Notes: a model not told the origin generated them from the sequence alone. Shown: positions 1 through 11,980, counted from the stretch's first letter. The stretch: DNA of 64,000 bases from Macrosoma leucophasiata (GCA_036365455.1 JAWQUS010000016.1:15213001-15277000), one strand, 5' to 3'. Numbers and translations are program-made.

Positions 1-2590
1 CGATTTATATATCGATTTTAATATCGATTATAATATCGATTATTTCAAATATCGATTTTAATATCGATTATTTCTAATATCGATTTTAATATCGATTTCA
101 ATATCGATTTCTATATCGATTATAATATCGATTATAATATCGATTTTAATATCGATTATAATATCGTTTTTAATATCGATTTTAGTATCGATTATTTCTA
201 ATATCGATTTTAATATTGATTTTAATATCGATTATAATATCGATTTTGATATCGATAATAATATCGATTTTAATATCGATTATTTCTAATATCGATTTTA
301 ATATCGATTTTGATATCGATTTTTGTATCGATTATAATATCGATTTTGATATCGATTATAATATCGATTATAATATCGATTATTATATCAATTATTTCAA
401 ATATCGATTATAATATCGATTTTAATATCGATTATTATATCGATTATAATATCGATTTTAATATCAATTATTAAATTATCGATTATAATATCGATTTTTA
501 TATCGATTTTCATATCGATTATTACATCGATTTTAATATCGATTATAATATCGATTTTAATATCGATTACAATATCGATTTGAATATCGATTATAATATC
601 GATTCTAATATCGATTTTAGTATCGATGTTTTCTCATATCGATTTTTGTATCGATTATAATATCGATTTTGATATCGATTATAATATCGATTATAATATC
701 GATTATTATATCAATTATTTCAAATATCGATTATAATATCGATTTTAATATCGATTATTATATCGATTATAATATCGATTTTAATATCAATTATTAAATT
801 ATCGATTATAATATCGATTTTAATATCGATTTTAATATCGATTATAATATCGATTTTAATATCGATTATTTCTAATATCGATTTAAATATCGATTTTTAT
901 ATCGATTTTCATATCGATTATTACATCGATTTTAATATCGATTATAATATCGATTTTAATATCGATTACAATATCGATTTGAATATCGATTATAATATTG
1001 ATTATAATATCGATTTTAGTATCGATGTTTTCTCATATCGATTTTAATATTGATTATAAAATATCGATTTTAATATCGATTATAATATCGTTTTTAATAT
1101 CGATTTTAGTATCGATTATTTCTAATATCGATTTTAATATTGATTTTAATATCGATTATAATATCGATTTTGATATCGATAATAATATCGATTTTAATAT
1201 CGATTATTTCTAATATCGATTTTAATATCGATTTTAATATCGATTTTTGTATCGATTATAATATCGATTTTGATATCGATTATAATATCGATATTAATAT
1301 CGATTATTATATCGATTATTTCAAATATCGATTATAATATCGATTTTAATATCGATTATTATATCGATTATAATATCGATTTTAATATCAATTATTAAAT
1401 TATCGATTATAATATCGATTTTAATATCGATTTTAATATCGATTATAATATCGATTTTAATATCGATTATTTCTAATATCGATTTAAATATCGATTTTTA
1501 TATCGATTTTCATATCGATTATTACATCGATTTTAATATCGATTATAATATCGATTTTAATATCGATTACAATATCGATTTGAATATCGATTATAATATC
1601 GATTCTAATATCGATGTTTTCTCATATCGATTTTAATATCGATTTTAATATCGATTATAATATCGATTCTAATATCGATGTTTTCTCATATCGATTTTAA
1701 TATCGATTTTAATATCGATTATTATATCGATGTTTTCTCATATCGATTTTAATATCGATTTTAATATCGATTATTATATCGATGTTTTCTCATATCGATT
1801 TTAATATCGATTTTAATATCGATTATTATATCGATTTTAATATCGATTACAATATCGATTTTGATATCGATTATAATATCGATTATAATATCGATTTTAG
1901 TATCGATGTTTTCTCATATCGATTTTAATATTGATTATAAAATATCGATTTTAATATCGATTATAATATCGTTTTTAATATCGATTTTAGCATCGATTAT
2001 TTCTAATATCGATTTTAATATTGATTTTCATATCGATTATAATATTGATTTTGATATCGATAATAATATCGATTTTAATATCGATTATTTCTAATATCGA
2101 TTTTAATATCGATTTTAATATCGATTTTTGTATCGATTATAATATCGATTTTGATATCGATTATAATATCGATATTAATATCGATTATTATATCGATTAT
2201 TTCAAATATCGATTATAATATCGATTTTAATATCGATTATTATATCGATTATAATATCGATTTTAATATCAATTATTAAATTATCGATTATAATATCGAT
2301 TTTAATATCGATTTTAATATCGATTATTTCTAATATCGATTTTAATATCGATTATAATATCGATTATTTCAAATATCGATTATAATATCGATTTTAATAT
2401 CGATTATTATATCGATTTTCATATCGATTTTAATATCGATTATAATAAAATTGATATTATCAATATTAAAATCGATAATTAAAATCGATATTTTAAATAT
2501 CGAATATTTCAAAAATCGATTATCGAATATCGACATTGTAAAATCTTAGATTATAATACCGATTATTTCAAATATCGATTATTCTCTCTC
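1..2590. repeat. 12-bp ATCGAT satellite array
   Basis: Nearly continuous array of short units close to TATCGATTTTAA, TATCGATTATAA and TATCGATTATTTC, each centred on the palindrome ATCGAT (a ClaI site). The left edge is outside the window; the array decays from about 2440 and stops near 2584. Longer blocks recur with an offset of about 0.86-0.92 kb (for example starting near 216, 1140 and 2021), so there is higher-order structure. Short open frames translate as low-complexity Ile/Asp/Asn strings and are not genes. The octamer TATCGATA occurs where the unit reads GATATCGATAATA (near 252, 1174, 2056). Confidence 0.97.
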
Positions 2591-3584
2591 TCGACAGTGA
2601 CAAGACACGCGATGCGCGCGTCTGCGTACATTGTTTTGTCGTGTTCGTGTGTATGTAGTTTTAGTTATTTTAAATATTTTTAAAATAAACAATGCTTTGT
2701 GAAAGTGATTCATTAGAAGTTGAAGAGGAACTTCGTTCCAATCGGGTGTCCCTCATGTGACACCACACACAGTTTTGTTTCCTCCAACTTCTTTAATAAT
2801 GGGAAGTTTAAAGGTTTTTCACGTCATTGTTTGACTATGCCACCATAATCGAAGAGTTAACTTAGATCTCACCAAAGTACGTGATTCTGGGGTGAAATAT
2901 GTTCATAAAGGAATAAAATGTATTTGAAAAACGAAGCATTATAGGACTTATTTTATTTTGTTGTAAAATGTCATTTATCAGTTAAAATGCTATTATAATA
3001 AAGGTATTACTTAGCCAGATAACAAAGTAGGTAGTATAAAACAAACACCAAAAAGACGACGAGACGAGAAGTTTAAAAAACATCGAACCCTGCATATGAC
3101 TGGTAATAAATGTGCTATCGCTACCATAGGTAGTGTTCAGCACTATTGCTTTCAGGTTACATAGTAAATTGTAGACGAACATGCGTACATACACACATAC
3201 TGACATTCTTTCTTATAGCTTCACTCAAGTCAGGTAAAAAATATAATTGCCATCTTACTTTCATTACATACATACTTTACATAATTGATTGACTTTGCGA
3301 CTTTAATCGAAAAATTTACTTAGGACTTACCAAAATACGAAATATCTTCATAAAGGAATAAAATATGCTTCATAACCAGGAGCATCACAAGACTTATAAT
3401 ATTTTTAGGCGTCGTTTATAAGTCAAAAGGCTTATAATAAAAGTATTACTTATCCAGATAACAAAGTAGGATATGAATAGAAATGCACAATGGCAGATTA
3501 TTACCTTATTCATCCCTTTTAGTCTTATAGATCCGAACGAACAGGACTCAGTGAAGCGTTGCAATTCGTAAGTCCCTTTAATGC
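2591..3584. other. intergenic; weak tandem duplication
   Basis: No gene recognised. The stretch around 2860-3035 and 3320-3470 looks like two diverged copies of one segment: both contain CATAAAGGAATAAAAT and then CCAGATAACAAAGTAGG. Between 2718 and 2800 there are imperfect complementary pieces (GAAGTTGAAGAGGAAC and GTTTCCTCCAACTTC), suggesting a small foldback element. Short minus-strand open frames here show no recognisable protein. Confidence 0.45.
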
Positions 3585-3671
3585 GGGAATAGTGACGGCA
3601 GACTTTGCAATGTTCGTTTTTGTGCATTTCTAGTTAGGTAACATTAAACATGACGCGACGGTTAGTTGAAG
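3585..3671 (+). repeat. 87-bp direct repeat, left copy
   Basis: Starts GGGAATAGTGACGGCAGAC and ends GACGGTTAGTTGAAG. It matches 3949-4035 with about seven mismatches in 87. The two copies lie directly outside the two ends of the MITE at 3672-3948. Confidence 0.85.
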
Positions 3672-3948
3672 TCATAGAGCAACACCGGAGGGGAGTAGCC
3701 ATATGCAGGCTTTCCTCTCTGTCAAAGTACAATCCCAAATGGGCCTATACCTGTCGCCTAGATGTTGTGAAATTGTTTCTGTATTTTATTAAAGTCAAGG
3801 AGTTTCGTAATAATAGACGATTTTTGTAGTGTGCGTGTGTGTCGCGCACGCATATCCGCAAAAAATGACAGACTATTTTGCATCAGTAAAAAACGCTATG
3901 GCTACTCTCCTCCAGTCCGCCGCGGCCGGTGGCCCGTGTTGCTATATA
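3672..3948. mobile_element. MITE with GGAGGGGAGTAGC terminal inverted repeats
   Basis: About 277 bp. The left end reads AGAGCAACACCGGAGGGGA followed by GTAGCC; the right end carries the inverse (GGCTACTCTCCTCC, then GTGTTGCTATA). A second copy lies at 31933-32219 with the same interior, including GTGCGTGTGTGTCGC and AAGTCAAGGAGTTTCGTA. No coding capacity, so it is a non-autonomous DNA element; the superfamily is not assigned. Confidence 0.75.
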
Positions 3949-4035
3949 GGGAATACTGACGGCAGACGGTGCAACGTTCGTTTTTCTGCATTTATAGTTA
4001 GGTAACATTTAACATGACGCGACGGTTAGTTGAAG
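3949..4035 (+). repeat. 87-bp direct repeat, right copy
   Basis: Right partner of 3585-3671, beginning exactly where the MITE inverted repeat ends. It is far too long to be an ordinary target-site duplication. Confidence 0.85.
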
Positions 4036-4250
4036 TTTATTATATGCTTCATTGAATTGCTAAGGATATTGAGATTGAAACAACATTTTTTAAAGATAGA
4101 CCTCAAAACAAACTCAGCATATTTATTTTTACTGATTCTACACGAAGCTCGATTTTCAAGAGGTTAAGAGCTAAATATGTTCGTTTTCTTTAGTTTGTAC
4201 TATTAGGATATTTTTCATTATCGACCAATCTCAGAGTTAAGTAATTTTTT

Positions 4251-4518
4251 ACTGGTGATAGAGATCCAGTGACAGAGCTCGCGGGCGTAGGCTAATATTA
4301 ATATACTTACCGCTAAATAGAAGGTACTGTTCAGCATTATCGTGTCCCGGTCAGGTGGTAATGTACGGCCCTGTAATTTCCGGCATAAAGGCATTGTAAC
4401 ACCTTAGGCCTCTGAAGTGGTAACGCATCTGCGTTTGACCTCTGGTATTTGTGTAGGTGTGTCTACATCAATGTGAACTGCATGTATGTTTGACTCTTAC
4501 ATGACATTAAAAAAAAAC
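4251..4518 (+). mobile_element. SINE-B copy (degenerate)
   Basis: Member of the commonest family in the window, here called SINE-B: about 290 bp, starting TGGTGGTAGAGCTCCAGTGA, with GTAATTTCCGGCA in the middle and TTAACATCAATGTGAACTGC near the 3' end, and finishing in an A-run. This copy has several small deletions and ends in a run of A at 4508-4518. Confidence 0.85.
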
Positions 4519-4890
4519 GAGTAGGTATGCCCAGTGAATTTTTATAAGCTCATCACCCAATGAGGCGCAACCAAATCCATGTCACCTGTCCGTTTGAAAA
4601 AACGGCTGAAGTAAGCTTGGGTAACAATGAACGTACTTAATTATGACAGATTATCTACCTCAATCACATTAATGTTGCACACAAGTACATACATTTATTT
4701 CTGAAAATTTAATAGAACCTATTGTTCTAATCATTTCTTGTCTTTCTCTGATCTGATGCACTCTCTCATCTCGCCCTCCTAGTAATGTAAAAGGGCGCCT
4801 GCTGTTAGCTGGAGTTTATCTACGCTTGATTGATTCGCTGAGAATTTCGGTATTGAATGACAACTATTATTAGGCGTAGTAACAGGGTAT

Positions 4891-5020
4891 GAGAGCGTAG
4901 GTACCAGCGAATTACCTAATCTACTTGACGCAGAATGGTAGTGTTCAGAACTATCATAATATGCGGTGTCATTTTCGGCATAGAGACGAACAGACATCAG
5001 GAATTACAACGCATCTAGAT
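4891..5020 (+). mobile_element. SINE-B fragment, strongly diverged
   Basis: Recognised by GCGTAGGTACCAGCGAATTA, AATGGTAGTGTTCAG and ACAACGCATCT in the family order. The head and tail are lost. Confidence 0.6.
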
Positions 5021-6418
5021 TCTCTTTATTACTTGTCTGCGACCATATATAATCATGTATAATCATGTTCATGATATAAAAAAGACATCGAACATACTCT
5101 TACAATCCCCAAAAGCTATATCTACTAAGATCTATTACATACACGTATCGCAGTGACTAGCAGCTCTAATATTATTAAACATAGCGGTTCATACCTACCT
5201 ACTTTTTATTATTTATTCAGAAATACAATCTCCATTATGACGGATGCGATTCGCAATTAGCTCATGGATTAAAAACAACAATTATGTCCCCAAGTTGAGG
5301 ATTCAGATGGTGAATTGTGTTTCAAGTAGACTTTTGATAAGTACATTACCGCATACAATACGTTTATATGCAAAGTTCACTCCCAAAACCCTGATGGAAA
5401 GCGATCTCCTCAAATATTATCAGCACAGTCGGTGCCGAAAGTTTTGGGTCGTCTAACCCATACAAGCACCCCTCGCTCGCGTCGATTACCCTCTCATATA
5501 AAATGGTATTATCTGAATATCAGTCGGATTTAGACTTTTTAAATCAACATCCAATTTTACATTGAAACGCTTTGCCGTTGAGTGGATTCAATCTATTTGC
5601 CAGCGGATTTAGATCAAATGGAAAACAATCGGATTGAGTGGACATTAAAGCGCGGGATTCGACGTCGTTTACATAAAACGATTAGGCCGTAGCGTTAGGG
5701 ATTCTACTGTCTTTTTATGGTGCCGTAGCTTGCACGCTGCAAATTGTGCAAATACAACTGTACAGATATAAAAGGTAATGGTTAAAAATAAATTATGTTA
5801 TTCTAACCTATTTTTCACGCGCGGAAGCCTATCTTGGGCCCATTTATGGGAACAGATGGTGAGTAGAGTGAGACTCGTATCCACTATAACCGAGCGGTGT
5901 TCCGACGCCGTCAGCGGCGGGGTTAGGGGAACGCTTCCTCACACTTCCTGTCTGCGGTTGATCTATTCCAAGCCCACCACAGTCCGAGCTCTTTGGCTTC
6001 AAGCAACAGTAGTGGTGGGTGGAACACCTGTAATCTAACCAGCTCGGGATCTCTCTCCTTTCGTGGTGCAACCTAGGCTAAATCATTTTCTGCTATCCAA
6101 ATTGTTTCAATTGTTGTTGCCTTCACTTGTCGTAAGTATATTTCAAAAACAAGAATTGTCATAGTAGCAATATGGAGACATATTGTTGTTATACAAAAAT
6201 ATGATAAAATAAATATTTCCGACAAAAAAACAATGATTCAAATTATTTTTTGAGTACTTTTCCATTTTTTTTCTTAATAGTTAAATCCGTTTTTTTTTGT
6301 TTTGTTTATCAATTACGTGCATCTCATCATCATTCCGAATCCTTATACAATTTTTGAAACTCTTGTCGATCATTGAAGGATGGGAATTTGGTACTAAGCA
6401 GAGTTTCTACGTAAGACG
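5021..6418. other. unannotated intergenic stretch
   Basis: Open frames of 60-86 codons on both strands show no recognisable domain and overlap one another. The stretch 5840-6070 is more GC-rich than its surroundings but matches nothing I know. No RNA gene seen. Confidence 0.4.
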
Positions 6419-6541
6419 TACATAATAGAGTTAGATGAGGCACAAGAGGTATGTCAGGATCGGGATATCTGGCGCTCTATACTCTCTGCCCACCCCGTTA
6501 GGGACCTGGCGTGAAGATACATACCTACATACATACGGACA
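6419..6541 (+). repeat. Dispersed repeat C copy
   Basis: Family of about 120 bp containing GGCGCTCTAYACTCTCTGCC, ACCCCGTTAGGGACCTGGCG and a tail of ATAC units. Other copies: 15266-15392 and 44326-44454 on this strand, and diverged inverse copies at 17617-17737 and 54690-54845. The simple-sequence tail suggests a retroposed sequence. Confidence 0.8.
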
Positions 6542-6711
6542 TAATAATTCCGTAATGATAGCTGTGATGATTATGAATAAATAAATAAAATAAACCGGCA
6601 TCATTAGTCAGCCAGTTTGTAAACCTAGACGTCAAAAATGACTCTTTACTCGTGGCGAACGAATTAATTATATACAAAACTTGATTATTCAGATATCAAG
6701 ACGCGTTTTAT

Positions 6712-7000
6712 ACTGATGGTAGAACTCCAGTGACGGAGCTCAGGAGCGTAGGCACCACCGCATTACATAATATATTTGCCGCTAAATGGTAGTGTTCAGC
6801 ACTGTCGTGTTCCGGACAGGTAGTAGGTAATGCACGGCTCTGTAATTTCCGGCACAGTGGCATAAGACCTTGGGCCTCAGGAGTGATAACGCATTTACAT
6901 TTTGACCTTGGTCTTTGTGTGGGTGTCTAGGCTGCAGTCATCACTTAACATCAATGTGAACTGTATGCTTGTTTGCCACTTCCATTACATAAAAAAAACA
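6712..7000 (+). mobile_element. SINE-B copy, near full length
   Basis: Contains the head GTAGAACTCCAGTGACGGAG, the central CTGTAATTTCCGGCACAG and the tail CATTACATAAAAAAAACA. About 289 bp. Confidence 0.9.
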
Positions 7001-7256
7001 GATGACCTTGTTGACCAGCTCTCCGGACTACTGCCGCTTGACACAATTGGGAACCTGCCAACGGTTTTGTAATTCGCGCCTACTTACTGCCTTAGGACAG
7101 GACAGTACTACTTCGTTAAGGTCCTAGATCCCTCCCGATCGTGGGTACGGGGAGGAGGAGGGAAGTGCTATTGGGTTATTATATTGTGTACATTAAAGTC
7201 AGATTGTTCAAAACTTTAACAATTTATAATTAACACTCAATTGCATGTAAGTATAC

Positions 7257-7380
7257 TTGCCCGACGCCCGGCGTTTGTGGTCCAGCGTCCCCCAGGCCCA
7301 GCGACGCCTAGCGTCCCCTGACGCCCAGCGTACCCTGACGCCCAGCGTCCCGACGCCCAGCGTCCCGACGCCCTCTTTGT
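7257..7380 (-). repeat. Short inverted copy of the 15-bp GC-rich minisatellite
   Basis: About eight degenerate units of GACGCCCAGCGTCCC, the reverse complement of the unit filling 57661-60737. The array is next to a LINE fragment that begins about 15 bp later. Confidence 0.85.
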
Positions 7381-7394
7381 TGAAGTTACCTCTT

Positions 7395-7812
7395 CCTAAC
7401 CTTTTAGGGATGCGAAACGTGGAAGGTCACAAAGGACATCTCGCGCCGACTTTGCGAACCGCTGCCTTCGACGTATTCTCGGTGTTTAGTGGCCCGAGAA
7501 AATCTCGAACGAAAATCTGTGGGAGCGCTGCAATGAAGACCCGATCGCCCAGCAGATCAAACGCCGATAATGGAACTGGATTGGTCACACGCTCCGAAGG
7601 GACCCTAACCACACACCGAGGCAAGCCCTAGACTGGAATCCCCAAGGAAGGCGCAAGCGTGGCCGTCCCAAACATACCTGGCGGAGGTCTATCATCGCAG
7701 AGGCGTGGAGCATAGGTAGGACCTGGAGTGAAATGAAGAGCGAAGCTCAAGACCGACAGGGATGGTGACGCACTGTGGAGGCTCTCTGCCCCAGCTAGGG
7801 GACATAGGACCT
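7395..7812 (+). pseudogene. C-terminal remnant of a non-LTR retrotransposon polymerase
   Basis: Reading one frame from about 7445 gives NRCLRRILGV, a stop, then WPEKISNENLWERC, IAQQIKRR, a stop, then WNWIGHTLRRDP, RQALDWNPQGRRKRGRPKH and TWRRSIIAEAW. This is the highly conserved C-terminus found downstream of reverse transcriptase in a large group of insect and helminth LINEs (often annotated endonuclease-reverse transcriptase). The upstream GCETWKVTKDISRRL is in another frame, so there is at least one indel as well as internal stops. The catalytic RT domain is absent. Clade not assigned. Confidence 0.85.
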
Positions 7813-8800
7813 TAAGTAAGTCAACCTTTTCGGGGATAACAGACGCGAAATTACGTTTTTACGTTTTTCATCCTCGTATTGTTTGCGATATACCTATCCA
7901 CTTCATGAAATAAACTCAAAGTTACACATTATTAGCATAGTTTATCCAGAACGATTTTCCAATCACAAAGCACGCGACGTAATCCGTTTCGAAACATATC
8001 AAAGGTACATTTTAGGAAATAGAAGGAGAACCTCACACAAAGTTAACGAAACTTGGCCTAGAACTTGGTACCTTGAAGTTAGTGACAAATTACCAACCAA
8101 AGAGATTAGCGTGTTCTACCTCCTATTAATCAACGTTTAGCTACCTACGTCTTCGTATACCATATCTGTATCGAACTCTGCTAAAGAACTTAATTAATGA
8201 ACCTAAAGTATGTGTGGGATCTGTAATTTAAACTTTCGACCCGCAATTTATGTTTCTCTAATTAATTTACGGAAAAGCGTACTCCTTCGTTTTGTATATC
8301 TTTTGTTTTTGTATCCCTTTCCACATGTGTCTGCTACTAAATAGTAGTATTTAAATAACGCTGTTTTAATATGTGGTTTCGTAACGAAATACAGAGGAAA
8401 ATATTTTATTTCCAAGGAGTGGTAATGACAACGTATCTATTTAAATATCTACGCAGGGACTGCCAGTTTGTACATGAAAATATGTGTTTCGACTACGGTA
8501 TTTGTAAGATGTGTAAAAAATATGATATATATCTCTAAATGATTGTAGAGTAGTAAAAATAAAAATAGTATTAAACTAAAAGTAAAAGTTTTTTTGCAAG
8601 CGAAGCAAGTGAAGGGAGTCATATGCGAATCCTGCTGAGTTCAGTAGTATTATTACATATTCTCTAGTTCAGTCATAAGATGTGACTGAAGGAAATAGAC
8701 AAAATAATGCAGGAATATATTCCCGGACACAAAAGAGTAAAATTACGTACAAAGGTATCAAACCTTACAACACTTTCCTATAAACTACGTTGGTAGTTAT
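7813..8800. other. unannotated intergenic stretch
   Basis: An 85-codon frame at 7883-8140 has no recognisable motif. The rest is AT-rich with many stops. Nothing further identified. Confidence 0.4.
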
Positions 8801-8804
8801 TCTG

Positions 8805-10566
8805 CCAGGAGCCAAAATATAAAAAGAGACAGGACTGGTAACGCGGTAGCAAGCGACGTACAGTTGCCCGTGTGAGAAGCAACATGTCCTGACGGTTAAC
8901 ACCCGCTGACTTCAGTGTCTGCCCCTAGGACTTATGATGGTCATCGCGAAGCAAATATTCAACTGTACGCGCTAGAACTGGAATGTGTAGTTATGCGGTA
9001 TGAGGGGAATGCGTGGTATAAATACTGCCTCGCCAATGCCGGGTCCCGTTATACATCTTCGGAGGAGATAAAATCCGAAGAAGCATAATCAGGACACCTA
9101 CCTTCAGCTTGATGGTATGCGATGGAAGTCCGCTTGCTGACAGGAAGTTCAGAAATGCCATGGGATAATGTGTGGCGTCATCTTGCTCGATGACAGTATT
9201 TATGGAGGTATAGACCACTTCATTGCCTCTTAATTGTTGCAGGCTGATCATTTTTGGGCGTCAAAATGGCCCGCTTACACACCCAAAACGTCGTTTTCTG
9301 CTGGTGTGGTATACGACTAATGTACCCGTAGACACCGAGAATGAGTTCTTCTCTCCTGGATACATCTCTGTCGAGGGTTCTGGAAACACCACCTATCCAT
9401 CTCTCTCTCTTCTGGTAGAGTGCTTCCGCGAAGACTTAGAAGGACATAGGAAAATTCTTGAGCACGTGCATTGTCGTCGAGCCGAGCTCTCATATTAAAG
9501 GTCAAGCGCAGCGTAAGTACGAACTCGTTAAGATCGTTTCAACAAAGCATTCATCTCGTCAGCCCTCGATCTTCGCGTCAAAACGGAAAGCGTTTGCCGG
9601 AAATCGTCAGTGAACAGTAATGTGACACCACCCACTCAAATGTTCGTTCCTGCGGATGTCTTGCTGGTTTCTGTCCACGGCCTCAACTGCATTTCTATTG
9701 GCCTTCGTACACTCATCCCATACAATCAGTGATCAATCCTTGAGCACGTGTCCCTTATCGCTGTTACATGACACACCAAAAACAGTCGTTTCAGTGCTCT
9801 CTAAATGTAAGGGAATTTCAAAAATGGCATGTGCTGTCTTGCTATTTGGAAGCAGTGTGGCAGCAATTCCCCACGATGCTACAGCAATAGCAATATTGCC
9901 TTGCCTCCTGACCTCTGCAAGTATGCCAGTAATAACAAATGTTTTTCCTGTTCCACCAAGAGCATCCAAAATCCAGGAGAAAAACATTTTACCCTGGTTT
10001 TGCCCAACGCTTTCGAGGACGGTATCATAAATTTGTTTTTGCTCTGAAGAGAACAAAGCGACATGGTCATTTCGCCCGGATCGTAATTTGTCTCAGCGAT
10101 ATATACTCCCAATTTACTACCGTATTGATGCGGTGATGATTTTGAAAGCTGGTAACCCATATTCGATAGTTCAATCGGTGGTGGAAATTACCACATCTTG
10201 AAATGAACTAATACAGGTGTTCAGCATGCGTTCATTAGTTACTTCGACTTCGTCTGCGGTATCACGTGTCTCAAAGCTCGTAGAAAAGCTTCAGACAGAT
10301 GATGGTGATATTTCTCCGTCACTGACGCTTGCCCCCGCGAGGGTGTAATCCCAGTTTTGGTAACCGTCGAGAAGGTGACGTGCTACGCAGGCTGCGTGGT
10401 AAGTGGGATACTCCACGCCATCAAATATCCTCAGAAAAGTGAAATACGTTGGACCTCGGACCGTGTGAAGTAACAACCGCAGGAAATAGCTTTCGCCATT
10501 ATTTGGATGCACGGTACCTATAAATCTTACCCAATGAGGTGTCCTTGAAAATTCTCGGATATTCAT
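8805..10566 (-). pseudogene. Decayed Helitron Rep/helicase fragment
   Basis: Several frames join into a Helitron-type protein read on the minus strand. 10566-10291 gives GTVHPNNGESYFLRLLLHTV followed by RGPTYF, the conserved segment ahead of the helicase. 10056-9733 carries the Pif1-like Walker A (LGGTGKTF). Just downstream, around 9690-9735, SLIVWDEC is Walker B. 9251-8991 gives LRGNEVVYTSI, DDATHYPMAFLN and LKVGVLIMLLRILSPPKMYNG, typical of the Helitron helicase C-terminal half. 8905-8810 gives CFSHGQLYVACYRVTSP, helicase motif VI. Frameshifts and stops separate the pieces, so it is dead. The Rep endonuclease domain was not seen and the 5' TC and 3' CTRR ends were not located. Confidence 0.85.
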
Positions 10567-10610
10567 GCAAAATTAGAAATAAATCCATTAAGATCCATTA
10601 CTCTTTGAGT

Positions 10611-11041
10611 TTAGCTCGCACATACATACAGACAAACAACAACAGACAAAACAAACACTATATTTGGCTTCGATATCGATAGTAAATCACACCCCAAATA
10701 TTCTTTAAAACAAATCTATGTACAGTTTTGACTTTCCTACGACTTTAAAGATTTACAGCTTTTCCCCCGTAGGAGATAGCGTGATAATATGTAGCCTATA
10801 TGTTGACCGGACCTGTTAGTATTAATTAGCAAAATTTTTCTTCAAATTTTGCATGAATATTACTAACAGGCGCCATTTAGTAGGTACTTTTTTAGTTAAG
10901 CCCGGACATACATAGAGAAAAACAGACAAAAATCTGAAAACTATATTTTTGGCTTCGATATCTATTGTAGATCACGTCCCAAGTATTCTTTCAAAAAATA
11001 TTCAATGTACAGTTTTGACTTTCCTACGATTTTATTAAATG
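10611..11041 (+). repeat. Two-copy tandem duplication
   Basis: Two diverged copies about 275 bp apart (10611-10757 and 10888-11041) share TTGGCTTCGATATC, TAGATCAC/TAAATCAC and GTACAGTTTTGACTTTCCTA. No coding potential. Confidence 0.75.
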
Positions 11042-11980
11042 TAGAGATTCCCGTGGGAATGAGAACGAACTGTGTGACTGAACATTTCTCGTTAGAGATT
11101 TACTAATCATATTTCGCTAGAGTTACTTATATTTCAATAAAATAGAATGAATAATCTCAGAAGTATGCTCTGATTGCTCAGAAGTTTATTAATAGTCACG
11201 GTCTCTTTTGAACGATAACTTTTAATCATTTTTTTTAATGGACTTAGTTGTGGTCGTTTTAAGACGGCACTAGTCTTCATTACTGGGCAATCGCTGAACA
11301 CATAGGATTCATACAATGGATATCCTGGCTAGTTTAATAAGTGTGCAGTATTAAGTAAGAAGCAAGTACCTATTCAAACTTAGCATTTTACTGCAAGGTC
11401 GTGCGTTACGTTCCACCCTACCTACATCTGCTCATCTGATTTGCCTGCAACTTTCATTTAATAAAAACGTAATTTATATAACACTGTATCTATAAAGTTC
11501 AATTCAATACAGTCATAAGCAACACGTAGTTATTATATTATCCATGAGCGGTCAATATCTAGATAAGTGTTAAAAAAAACTGATCATGAACTTACATTGT
11601 ACCAACTTACCAACTTGACAGTTACTTTAAACATATAGACGTTACTACTTCAAAATGTATTCAGCTTCTTGGCCGATGAACTTAGTTATACAATGTAACT
11701 CTATGGGGAACCCTAAAATCATACAAGTAAATCCATAAGACTCGATCCCACACCGCGGTGGTCTCCGTTGCGCAACCGCGCCATTGTCTTTCCAGTACAG
11801 CCAATTTTCCGCGAACATTGTATGACGCATATCGATGTACCGTAATTAAGATATAATATTTTTGATTCAATAAACGTTAGCATGAACTTCTGGTAACACG
11901 TTTTATTCATTAATCTTTACTTTAAATTTAATTAGTTTTTAAAAGGTAAATGATCGCTCCCGCAAACTTGACTACTTAGG
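11042..11980. other. unannotated intergenic stretch
   Basis: AT-rich. Open frames of 60-63 codons on the minus strand (11134-11316, 11645-11910) overlap in several frames and show no domain. Nothing recognised. Confidence 0.4.

Noticed and set aside
216..2218. Open frames of 65-77 codons rich in Ile, Asp and Asn
   Set aside because: Pure translation of the ATCGAT satellite; low complexity, repeated, and lacking any start context or domain.
1..2590. A CRISPR-like array because of the regular spacing
   Set aside because: Units are 12 bp with no unique spacers, and the context is eukaryotic.
5778..6071. Overlapping open frames of 86 and 75 codons on the two strands
   Set aside because: No domain, no splice context, and both strands are equally open because the patch is GC-rich.
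9656..10030. A 124-codon plus-strand open frame
   Set aside because: Antisense shadow of the Helitron Pif1-like helicase segment, whose Walker A and B motifs are on the minus strand.
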